From Cristatella mucedo (Eukaryota; Bryozoa; Phylactolaemata; Cristatellidae), in assembly GCA_009760855.2 (NCBI GenBank), contig WPIO01000050.1, forward strand, positions 2,683,501 to 2,747,500: a stretch of DNA of 64,000 nt, read 5' to 3'. The translations under genes and the position numbers were made by a program. The notes beneath the pieces were generated by a model. The model was not told the DNA's origin. It did no database searches and saw only the letters and a list, made by a program, of their open reading frames with translations. Shown in pieces: positions 1-11,700 of this stretch. Numbering within the stretch: position 1 is the first letter of the stretch; every line of letters begins with the position of its first letter.

Positions 1-228
1 GAAATCTTAACATGAGTTTAGCTGGTCTGCCACGACTTGTTCCAATGTCTTTGATATAATAACGGTTGAAGAGAGACTAGGCGGAATTGGCTCAAGTTCT
101 CTTGGTCTTGAGTTGCTTTCTTGAGTAGTGGCCTGACTAAAGCCTATTTAAAAGATGCTGGGGCATGACCTGAGGCTAGTGATATACTCATGATGTTAGA
201 TCTGCATGTATTGTATTAAAGTGACTCC
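1..228 (-). mobile_element. LINE-A fragment (reverse transcriptase, N-terminal part)
   Basis: The minus-strand sequence matches the copy at about 7975-8170 (segment around the Ser-Lys-Thr-Val-Glu-Arg-Leu region of an L2/CR1-type reverse transcriptase), with many substitutions and indels. The left end runs off the window. It appears to be the same element as 600-790, interrupted by unrelated sequence. Confidence 0.75.
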
Positions 229-599
229 GGCCGGGCAGGTCTTGTGGGATTCTCTCATAGACAGAGCTGGCAAAATTTAGTGGTTAGCGAGATTCCATCT
301 TTATTTCTCTCTATGCATACATACAAAAGAGCTCTACGAATCACAGCATACGTCAATGGTGTAACTATCGGCTGGAGATGAGGAGAAGATTTGTTTCAGG
401 GCACTTATCTAATTACAACTATTGGCTATAGATCATGAGTGCACTAGTGGCAGGGTGCTGTGCTAATTACAACTCTAGCACATCAGGCACACACAACACA
501 TGGCCACAGCAGCCTCATACATCGTAAAAGCAAGGCAGTTGTAATCGGGTACATAAGAATAGTTATCTTTTTTGATCGTTGCTATGGGCTTTAAAACGA
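229..599. other. Unrecognised sequence splitting a LINE-A copy
   Basis: This sequence has no counterpart in the long LINE-A copy at 6450-9120. It contains a diverged tandem pair, about 54 bp apart, each with CTAATTACAACT preceded by a CAGGG block (about 398 and 452). No coding frame is convincing. It could be a nested insertion or a locally duplicated filler. Confidence 0.4.
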
Positions 600-790
600 T
601 GAAATTTTGGCCTCCTTGAAGGAAGACTGTGAGGTGGTGCATGAAATTGAGGGAAGGAATTCCAGAGGGGTTGCTGCAACAACAGGGACGGACTACCTGA
701 TCATGTCTATCGTGTTTACAAAGAAGGTAGAGAAACGCTCAGCCAGATCATCACAATCATCACTTGTGACCTATGTTCAACATGTTTGAC
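600..790 (-). mobile_element. LINE-A fragment (region upstream of reverse transcriptase)
   Basis: The minus strand matches about 8330-8430 of the long copy (same residues around a Phe-Cys-Thr-Lys-Asn-Arg-Glu-Lys segment on the plus-strand shadow frame). It is frame-broken and probably continuous in origin with 1-228. Confidence 0.65.
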
Positions 791-1367
791 GTGTGAGCTG
801 AAATTAAAAGAAATACTATAACAATCTTAAAATTGTAAACAGCTTATAAGTTATTGATTCATGAACCCTCGCCAAACTTGTCTGGGAATAATTCTACCCG
901 CTTATGCGAGAAGAACCGGCATGTAATCTTTTGTAATTTGAAAAGCTTGAAATTGAATTTTATTGTAAATTATTCCAAATTAGATTAGGCTCCTATTCAG
1001 GAAGGTCACTTAAATTGTTTAATTTTCTCATCCATTTACATAAATCATTCGGATGGAAGTGAGGCTTGTACAACAAAATAAACTTGCTGGCGTAAGCTCA
1101 CGACTTAAGTCATATTTTTTGCTTATATCATCCACAAAACAAACTGCGTGTCGCATTCCTTTGTTTTGGACCTGGATCTAGAAACTGCATTTTGATTCAT
1201 TATAAATGCCTGCATAATTCTGAGGACCCAATGTTCGGTGAGGGTTAAAAGCTAGTCACTGATATCTGAGGACTGGTTAGCTAAATTTAATTATTTCTAA
1301 TGATGTACAATTCCACGAGTACATTTAATTATGGATATTTCAACATTTCAATTTCAGTTAATAGTAT
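791..1367. other. No gene seen
   Basis: AT-rich sequence with no coherent coding frame, splice-flanked exon or repeat that I recognise. Confidence 0.5.
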
Positions 1368-2240
1368 TGTTAATAATAATAATGCACTTGATAAATAGCC
1401 CCCTGAGAACTCAATCTCTTTCTAGGCGCTTTAGATTTGAACAAAAGGGAAATGCAATTGAATGGTAAGTAAAATCATGCTTTAAAAACAACCAAAATGA
1501 ATCATGTGTTTAGGGGTGACGTGCACAGGATCAGTATGCATAAGCACATCAAGGACGAATCACAGGGACCCACTAAATGCTGTCCTAAATAGGTGTATTT
1601 TAAAGTTCCCTTTAAATGTGGTGATGTTCTGACGCAAGTCGGGAGGGAGTTCCAGGCTTTGGGAGCGTACGAACTAAATGCACGGTCTCTAAATGACAAG
1701 GTTTGTGCGAGATATTTCTAGACTGTTGGATTCCGAAAGGCGAGTGGTACGATGCTTGGCCTGATGCATGATGCATGGGGTAGTATATCTGAGAGATAAG
1801 CTGGAGCCATAGAATGAAGGAACCTAAAAGGGAGAAAGAAACCCTGAAGTCAATCCGTTGCTCGACTGGTAGCCAGTGCAGGTCGGCAAGAAGTGGTGCA
1901 ATATGGCAACTGCGACGGTCACGACAGACAAGCCTAGCAGCAGAGTTTTGCACCAGCTGCAATCGCCTGATTGCACATGCTGGTGGGCCAGCAAGCATTG
2001 AGTTGCAGAAGTCGAGATGGGATGTCACGAATGCATGGACCAACTTAGATCTGGCATCCTTATCTAAACAAGCCCGAGTTTTTGCAATGTTATGAAGCTG
2101 AAAATAGGCGGATTTGACTGTGGAGCTGATATTGTCTTTTAAGGAGAGGTCGCTTTGGAATATGACACCTAAATTTCGAGCTGATTCAACTGGAGATATG
2201 CTGGCAGAGCCAATTTTGAGCGTCAGCCTTTCCAATTAAT
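1368..2240 (-). mobile_element. LINE-A, 5'-truncated, with 3' hairpin and ATT-rich tail
   Basis: A minus-strand L2/CR1-type element. The reverse-transcriptase C-terminal third is readable at 1612-2235: LGVIFQSDLSLKDNISST, the HAFVTSHLDFCNS block and DLHWLPV, with frameshifts afterwards. The 3' terminus at 1368-1440 has the family hairpin and ATT repeats. The 5' end is truncated near 2240, as usual for target-primed insertion. It lies just beyond the gene's poly(A) signals. Confidence 0.9.
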
Positions 2241-2405
2241 GTATTTATATACTAGCTTATTTCCATAGTATTTACTCTAGCCTCTATTAGCTTTTTGCCT
2301 TCTCATCCAAAGGTTTCTGAAAGTCTTACTTAACAGGGAAATGGAATAAAAAAATTCCTCGGAGTCACACTAAATAAGTGAAAGTTTTAAAACTGTTGTT
2401 GAAAC

Positions 2406-2415
2406 TTTATTTATT
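2406..2415 (-). promoter_or_regulatory. Overlapping polyadenylation signals
   Basis: Two overlapping AATAAA hexamers on the minus strand lie about 110-120 bp downstream of the TGA at 2525. They fit the 3' end of the CTHRC1-like transcript and lie before the LINE fragment that ends near 2240. Confidence 0.6.
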
Positions 2416-2524
2416 GAGCTTGAATTGTGACAAAAACTTAGTCAGGAGACGTAACGGCTTGAACATCGAGAGTGATTTATCAACCGATAAGCTGAAGAAA
2501 CAGATTTATGTCAACCCAATCATG

Positions 2525-2706
2525 TCAAACACAAGATTGGTCTGATTGGCAAACAACTAAACCATCAGGCTGCATTTCGTCTGCTGTCATGTGCATTGTT
2601 GATATATAACCAGTATAGCAATTGGATACTTCATATCCACTACACGTTCCGACATTAAATTCGACACTGTAGTTACCAGAAGAAAGTCCAGTGCAGGCAC
2701 CATCAA
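2525..2706 (-). CDS. CTHRC1-like module III, exon C (terminal coding exon)
   Basis: The exon is 182 nt, phase 1 entry, 59 residues and a TGA stop at 2525-2527. It begins [16 protein letters not shown] and has NVGTC and CYTGYIST, the end of the CTHRC1 domain; Trp of Thr-Gly-Trp is Tyr. A tail of about 22 residues with three extra Cys-containing positions follows the domain and ends QSDQSCV. The acceptor is TGTTGCTGTAG. Overlapping AATAAA signals lie about 110 bp downstream. Confidence 0.9.
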
Positions 2707-5700
2707 CTACAGCAACAGTAGAAATACAGAAAGTAAGTAATGCAAGTAATCAATAAACATGGAAAGTTCACTAATCAATTGTTATCATGAAACAAGTGAT
2801 TAATATTGAATCTGAATTAATGACTTTAAGAGGTGGCTCTTTTAGCCACAGATTATGCAAAGAAGACGAACCAAAAATGTAAAGTCCAATAATAAAAATG
2901 GTAATAATGTTAACATGTACAGAGCCCAAAGAGAACGTAATCTCCTTCTAGGACTTCATTTCAGCTTATTATCTAGTACTGCCAAAATCACAGACTTTCA
3001 ACACACTAAGCATCCATCTTTAAAGGTTATTTTTAATGCTGATTTTTAAGCTCGCGTTATGACAAGTCTTTCGATAGATTTCTGCTAGTTTGACCGCAAA
3101 TTATTTAATCTTAAAATCAATTAATATGGTGCTTTGAAGGTATGACATGCATTTTTAGTTCTAGTAACTTCAACTTCTAAAGTCTAAGAAGCTTTGCAGC
3201 TTGACTTAATCAACTACAGAAACTCGTTGTATCTGAAGCTAACTATAGATTGTATGCTCCTCTTTTTGATAAATCAAATTTAGGATCCGGTTTTTGCTGT
3301 TCGATCTCTTCCCGATATCGCTTACCTCTTGGATGCACCTACTCTTCAAGCAACTTTTTCTGATTCTGCTCCTCCAGCTGGGCAGCTAATCAACTAAAAT
3401 CCATTTCAAAGTATTTCTTTCATTATTATGCACCTGAAAAGAACATTTTTATTTAACTACTTCACAATGTCTGCTCAATAGACAGCATTTAAAAAAGTGG
3501 AAGTCTAGATTAACCTCTTCACAGTGTTTTCTCTTTCTATGATGGTTCTTAATTTTGTGCTTAAGTGGTCTCCGAGTTGACAGGCGATAACTGTTGAATC
3601 GATGCAGGCTTGCTTCATGAATTGGTACCACACCCAGTGAAATATAATTCGAACGATAAGTTTTCACATAACCAAAATTTATTTTGATTGATAGTATTTT
3701 TATAATGGTATTAAGCATTGAAAGACTAACCATCTTACCGGAAATTGTTTGAGTCCCAAACGGACTTTCCCTCCTAATTCATTCCTCTAGTAAATCCTTT
3801 GGATGATCCGTAGCCGAAGTTATACAGAAAGGTCTTTAGCTTTCTATTACAGGACCGGTTGACAGTGTAAGACTTTTCGATTCACTTTATTGAATGTTCC
3901 GGATTATCCGTAAGTTCACTATTCGCTGAATCTAACTACAGACATCGCAATTCCCATGAGGAGACTGCAAAGCTCCTGCGGAATATTTATTACCATGGAA
4001 CCGATTGGCGTGCCGATTTTATTAATTTCCGCAAGCTTTGCCATTTTCTTCAAGTATTCGTACTGCGTTCAAGCGTCCACACGTTATTCGCTGAAATTTG
4101 TATTGGTCATTAGCGATTTACCTAATGAGGCATCCTTGTAAGCAATAATATGAAGAATATTCAAGATTCGTGATATTCATGTACACATATTGACCTGAAT
4201 AATTCTAGCCATGAGTTAAACTGAATATCAAGGAGTATTCAAGTACTGAATAGAAAACAGGAAAGATACTTGCAAAGCAATAGGCAATCACAAACTAAAT
4301 TGCGTTCAAAATTAGAAATAAATCCTAAAACTTAATTTTTAGTGCTCGCAAGGCATTGTTTGCAAGGCAAAGATATGGCTTCTTTTAAAAATACTGATTT
4401 TAGGATTTTTTAGTTTTTAACGTAATTAAATGCATTAAAACTGTACCTAATGCCTAATGAAAAAATTGCTTTCGCTCTTTCGATAGACTTAAAATGAAGA
4501 AAATAGAGATTTAATTTATAAGAGTACGATTTAAGTGTCAGCAATAGGACAAATTACATCAGTTTAAAGACGTACCGACGCCAGGCTGATGATAGTCCGC
4601 CGGGTTTAAGCTATAGGACAAGCCGTCTATTGGTCCTGGCTGCGTGCATTCTGAGCCGTTGATTGTGAAGTACCAGCGGCAGCAAGAGCTATAGACCCTC
4701 ATGTCGCCGGTCATTCTGAGATGTAAGCCGGTTGTATCTGACCATTTGAAGTAGTATACTCTCTGAATAAAATAGAAAACTGCATTCGTGAACAATGCCA
4801 TTTGTAATCCTTTAAAATATTCGATAAACTTACAGTAGTAAAGATAGACGTGTATACTTTAAAATGAACAGCAACCGTAAACAATCTGCAGATTTACTTA
4901 GCACGTGCTTGGATTAAAAAGTGTATCAAATTCTTCAACTGAAAACTTTTTTAAGCAGAATTGACAAATTAAATTATTCGTGTTCATAGAGAAAAATCGT
5001 TTTAATATTATTATGTCAAAATGTTGTATTTTAATTACTATTCGTTTTCATTTGCATTATGCAGCAAATTGAAAAGGTATCCCATTTTAATTTTCAATAC
5101 CAGATGCAAACATTGTTTGCTTTGTGTCACCTGAACAAGTGTTTGAAGAGATTTAGTAAGTGAAAACTTCACTAGACAAAATGATATGGACGGTAGATGA
5201 GCACAACTTCGAAAATCCAACCCTTCAACTTGGGGCAAATACTTTTACTCATCTAATCCAGTTAAAGAGTAACATAAATATTGAGGATGAATTTCAATGC
5301 GTAAAAAACAATTCTAAGTAGCTTTTACTTTCATGCAACATTTGCCGTAATGAGCAGTTCCGTTTAGTTGTTTATTTGCTCAATAAGTAATTTTTTAATT
5401 CCCCAACAGGAAATACCTAACAAAGCAGCATATGGCGAACTCCAAAATAGTTTTTAAATAATATGTAAGAATATTTTCAAATATAATTCATTTTACTAGC
5501 ACCCTAAAAAACTAATCTCTATTCAGGCACTTTACATATGCCACGGGCTTAAGCCCACGACCTTAGCCTGACCTTGGTCGGTTGGAGCGCCTTTCCCACT
5601 GGGCCAAAAACAGTTAGGCAAATGCAGCAGCAGCCAGTTTTGATTCAGTTACTTAGAATGCACGAACGGATAATTTAATCTTTTTCAATGCATACTCATC

Positions 5701-8700
5701 TTAATGAGAAAGTGATAGAGCCAACTTTGGGATGATAATGTGGTGAGTAGCTACACATCCAAAGTACTTTTACTGAAAGATGCTCGTGGACGGGGCGTAC
5801 AGTGTGACGTGATCGACAGATAATTAATACAAGTTACATTCAAATTGTCATCAACTCGGAGTATGAATTTATAGCACTTTGCAAAATCTACCGGAATTTC
5901 AGTGCAGCTGACTAGTCTGAGAATATTTAGGAGCCTGGCTTGTTGACTATGAAATCGTTGAATATGCCAGCATTTAAAACACTTTCTGAAGCTTCACAGC
6001 TAGTCACGTTTACTTACTAAAAGAGTGCCTCTATCCAATTCATTGTTCAATGAGTACCAGCTCCAATGCTTCAAGTTGAAAAATGGCAGCTTACTTATGC
6101 ATCCTCCGTTGTCTCGTACTGAAACATAGAAATTGCCATTCCCCTGCCAGACTGATCGAAAATTTGTAATGAACCTCTATGCAGATTGTGCACGGTTAGG
6201 GTGCTTTAACAGTAACTTGATAATCAAATGTCAGAAAACTAATTGATAAATGCTTTTTCATTCTAAATTGTATGTCTATATTCCTAACATAAATCCGTAA
6301 AAATAGTCGATATTAAACTGGCAGGTACCTTTATCGTGACATATTGGATGAGTTCCGAAATAATCTGTGCAGTTTTCACACTTGCCTCACAAAAACTAGT
6401 TTTCATGATTTAGAAGCCAAAACCAGCTCAGATATTAAGTAGTTGATTATAATAATAATATTATTATTAATAATAACAATGCACTTGATAAAGCACCCTC
6501 AGAGAGCTCAATCTCTTCCTAGGCACTCTACATTCGCCACAAAGGGAAACGCGATTTAAGCGTGAGTAATACCATGCTAGATAATAAACCATGAACAACG
6601 TGGTTAGGAGTGACATGGACAGGGTAAGCAAGCAAACGTGGTTAGTGGCAGCATGCATAGCGTCAGCACACATAAGCACATGAAGGACGACTGGAAGGGA
6701 CCCACTAATTGCTGTCCTAAATAGGTGTGTTTTTAAGTTCTTTTTAAATGTGGTCAAGTCAGAAGATGTTCTGACGCACATCACGAGGGAGTTCCAGGCT
6801 TTGGGAGCATACCGACTAAATGCACGGTCTCCAAAGGATTTGAGGTTTTTACGAGGAATTGGTAAGCTGTTGGATTCCGAGAGCCTGGTAATACGATCCT
6901 TGGCCTGGTGGAGGAGTAGATCTGAGAGAAAGGCTGGAGCCAAATAATGAAGTGACCTAAAAGTGAGCGACAAAACCTTGAAGTCAATCCGTTGCTTGAC
7001 TGATAGCCAGTGCAGGTCGGCGAGAAGTGGTGTTATGTGGCAACTTCGGAGTTCACCACAGACAAGCCTAGCTACGGAGTTATGCATAAGCTGCAATCAC
7101 CTAATTGCACATGCCATAGGCCAGCAAGCAGGGAGTTACAGAAGTCGAGTCGGAAAATCACAAATGCATGGACCTACTTAGACGTGGTTCCTTTACTAAA
7201 CAAGCCTGAATTTTAAGCAATGTTACGTTGTTGAAAGTAGGCAGATTTGACTGTGGAGCTGATGTGGTCGTCTAACGAGGTCACTTTGGAGCATGACCCC
7301 TACATTTCGAGCTGATTCAACAGGGAATAGGCTGGCAGAGCCAATGAAGCCAGTGAATTTGAGCGTAAGCTTTTCCAAAATCTGAATCCCACTGGGTTTC
7401 CAAATAACTAGTAAGTTAGTTTCATCATCGTTTAGTTTTAAAAAATGTGCTGCCATCCATGTGCGGATGTCAGCTATACATGCAGCAAGTGAGTTGAGAA
7501 AATTTGAGGTGCTCGAAGGCTGGGACGGATCAAAGCAAGGGTACAACTGAGTGTCATCTGCATAAAAGTAAAAGCCTAGATTGTGATTGGCAATAACTTC
7601 AACAAGAGGGAGAGTATAAACCGTGAAAAGAACCGGACCTAGCACGGAGCCCTAAGGTACCCCATTTTTTGTAGGTACCTCGGATGATCTTTGTCCATTC
7701 ACGTCAATATTCTGGATTCTACCACTGAGATATGATTTGAACCATTTGCAGAGCAATGCCAGTAATGCCGAGGCGAGATGAGAGGCGCTCTAGACTAAAT
7801 TAGTGATCAAAAGTATCAAAAGCTCCCGAAAGATTTGGCAAAACAGGCAGAGACATTCTCTCTATGTCTGCATTCCTAAGTAGGTCGCTGTACACCCTAA
7901 GCAATGCTGACTGTGTGGAATGATTAGCTCTGAAGCCATACGGGAACTTACTAGCAAGGTTTGAGGTTTCAATATATGAGTTCCGCTGGTCTGCCAAGAG
8001 CCGTTCCACTGTCTTTGATAGAAATGGTAGAAGGGAGACTGGGCGGTAGTTGCTCAAGTTATCTATGTCCAGTATAGCTTTCTTGAGAAGGGGCCTGACT
8101 ACAGCTTTTGTGAAAGGTGGTGGGACATGACCTGAAGCTAATGACATTAATGATGTTAGTTATGCATGGCAGCAGCAGATTAATACAACGTTGGAGCAGG
8201 ACAGTGGGAATAAGGTCCAGAGGACATGTTGTCTTCTTTGATTGGGATATGAACTTCAGGACGACATTACTAGGAACCTGCCTAAATGTAGACATTGAGA
8301 AGTAGCCAGGAATCGGGAACAGCATTCAAGGGGGGTGTTGTCATTGCAAGGATTAACTCCCTGATCTTGACTGTCTTCTGCACAAAGAATCGAGAGAAGC
8401 GATTGGCTAGATCATCACAAGGATCATCAGGTAAGAAGCTAATATGGGAGTGGTTGGGGAAAAGATTGATCGCTGACATCTGCATTTTTGGATTGTACAT
8501 CTGTGATTCAAATTTTTTTTATAGAAGCTAGACTTGGCCTTTGCTAAGATCGATTGGTACGACCTACAGTAGCCTTCATATGCCTGTCGACGGACAGTCA
8601 ATCCCGATCTTGTGTGTGCTTTTTCAAGCTTGGGCTTAGTAAACCTGGCTATTTTAATGTCTGTGGTAAACCATAGGCCGTCTGGGTGAGGACGCTTGAT

Positions 8701-11700
8701 GCGCTTAGAGGTGCAAACTCGTCGAGCGTGTCAGCTATTGTCGTGCTGTAGCTCTCTACCAGTGATGACAGATCGGAGGGAGGACTGAGCAGCAGAGGCG
8801 AAGCAGATATTGGGGCACGACAGCATCGATGTCAAAGGTCTTGATGTTTGGCAATTCACATGCTATTTTAGAGGGGGCGATGGGCATACACTGTAGATTG
8901 AATGCGACCAGCATGTGGTCAGATAAGCAGGATTTGGTAGTAATTGGTTATGACAAAGTGCAGTTGTATGAGACAATCTGGTGAATTGTGTGACCATTGA
9001 TGTATGTAGGGCCATGCACATGAGCCACAAGAGAAAATGAGTCAGTCAATGTGCGAAATTCAGTGCTGAAGGTGTCAGATAAGTTGTCATAGTGAACGTA
9101 AGCATTATTAGTGGGGGCAAAAACCCAACTAATGAGCTGAACCTTGCAAAATGTGTGTTATTTTTTATATGCGGCACGTTCGTAGGCCCATGTTTATTGT
9201 ATTAATAGTTCATGTTATTGTTGCCACTTTCTGAATGGTGAGGCATAGAGACATATATTTAGGCGAATGATTACACGCAAATCTACGAAAAATATCCAGA
9301 TTACCATTACTATTTGGAGCAGCTTATTTTTAAATTTACTCTTTACTTTCTTATACGAGAAGCCTCTCAATAACATCCTGGTAGCGTTACATGGAAGGCT
9401 TCACTAATTTACATTTAAAGGCGTCATTAATATCTTACTGAGCATTTTAGATCTGGTTTTAATTTAAGCCAGTTGAATACACTAGATATATACTGATTAT
9501 TCTCATCGTACTAATAAGAAGATACCGGAGCCTGAAAGTAGATACGTATGTTTGGAATGCGCAAAAGGTGAGGCAGTGTCCCAGAATAAGGCGATTGTGG
9601 AAATTTGATGAGTTAAATATATTCATGCCCATCACAACCATATTGATGCTTAATGGAATGCCTAAGTATCACCAGATTATGTTATCAAAGTTTCGATATT
9701 GTTTGCTAAACATAGAATCCCGTTAGTAGCTATTTTGTTTAAAAGTCATTCCTAGTCAATTTAAATATCTTTTAATAGGACTCTGACTAGACTTATTTGG
9801 TGCTGGAAAACATTGAGGAATCTTCTTTGCATTCCATAAAAATGTATTTCAAAGAAGGTGCCCTCGGATTACCGTACATAACTTGATTTAGATTCGAGCA
9901 TATTTAATAACTGTTATGCTTTGGGCCAGCTCAGAGCGTTAAAGTGAGCTATCTGATAGCCTGGCTGGACCGTGCCCACTTCTTGAGACGAAACTTCTGT
10001 TCATGATCAATCAACGAATGAGCTATAGATTAATCAATTAAAAATGCAGTGGCTCTCAGATGCTGGACTAAAGCTGTAAGCATGTACCTTAAACACCTGC
10101 TAAGATATCCTTCCTAACCGTAGGTTCAAGAAGAAGAAACACACATCATATATGTTGTAGAGATCTGTAAATAATTTGTTGTTTGTGACCATATTTCCGT
10201 TTTTTCATTTCAGTTTGGAATGCTTCGCACAATTATTTCGTCAATGCTTTCCTTTTATGTGCAATGATTACACTTCACATTTCCTATCTATAGTATTTTT
10301 CATTTGGATGGAAACTTTCTTAAAAATTGATTTTGGAGCCTGTTTTCAGCACGTAAACCTTAACTCCTACGTCACGCTTAGGTTCAAGTCCGTTCCGAAA
10401 AATGCTTTGAAAAAGCAGATTCCGAAAATCGCTTGCAGATTTTTTAGCGGTGAAGTACTAAGCGTGTAAGATCTTCGAAAATGCCTCAAAGCCTCAACAT
10501 CAGTTTTTCAATTAAATTTTAATGCATGCAGTGTTTCGGAAGGTGCTCGAGATGAGTCACCGCAGTCCAGGGTGACCAAATATTGCAAAATCTTACCAGC
10601 CTGGATCCTGGTTGACATCCTTACTTCGCTCACAATGAATCTCGCAATGGTGGAGCAACATCCAGTAAAAGCATCTGGCAGGCTGGTACCGTATAGGCAA
10701 GCGCCGACTCGGACCATTATGGTATAGTGTCCAGCATTGAGTCCATAGCAGTATCCTTCCACTAAGCGATGTCACGGAAAGAATGCGATTTCAGCTGGCC
10801 GAAGAAGCTGCTTTCAGGCTTAAAATTGTCAAAATCATTGCCAAGAATACTTACGAGTGCGGGTTTTGTGGTTATCAACCGCATTGGCATGGGAGTTGGT
10901 GTACATACCAAGAATGAATTCGATTTTTGGACTGCACTCTACACCATTGACCAGAATGTACCTATCCGTGCGTGCAAAATATGAAAACTAGCTATATGCA
11001 CAATTTTACAAGATTATTTTTAAAATTTGACGCAAAATAATATTACTTGCAACACTAAATCTCAATGAACATTTGGTTCGGACGTTAAAATGAAGCAAGT
11101 TAGTATAGGTTTCTTGCTAATGGGGAACTGAAAAAAACTTTGAAAGCAGGTATAAACTGCTGGCAAAATGCTTGGGTTTCGTATTACAGCCCCTAAATCT
11201 AGGTAGTTAACAACCGTAAGCCTCGGGACAATTGTTGGACATTGTTTATAAATTCAGTAGAACAAGCACAGTTTTAATATTTTCCTATTAACCTTTGGAG
11301 TGAAAATTAGCCCGGCATATAGATCAGGTGCTGCTTTAAATTTTGTAATGATGTCAGATGAATTCACAGCCTCATTGGTGTAGTGGCAGAATGGGGTTCA
11401 TTGGTAGAAACACAGCTCGCAGTGGTCGATATTGAACAGATAACTGCAAGACTTGAACTGTCGACCTCTGTGTGAAGAGCCAGCACCTGACCTACGGGCT
11501 ACGACCCAGGTGCAAGGTGCTATCATAGGGTACTTGATGTAAGAATGCTTGTAGATACCACTGGCTTCTCAATTACTTACCAGCAGCTGTGAGATCAATC
11601 TCCCTCGAAATCGCGCATGCTTAAAACCGCACCGTCTTGTGGTGGCAGACAAAGACCTCATCTCTTCCCCCCCACTTGGGCTTAGCAGGCATACACTTGT

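Noticed and set aside
1814-2095. Plus-strand frames opposite LINE-A (also at 6963-7216 and 44250-44513)
   Set aside because: They are antisense shadows of the LINE reverse-transcriptase frame and recur at the same place in several copies.
10508-10596. Read-through extension of module II exon C to a stop
   Set aside because: Kept only as an alternative. The residues after the domain are unlike the other modules and a strong phase-1 donor precedes them.
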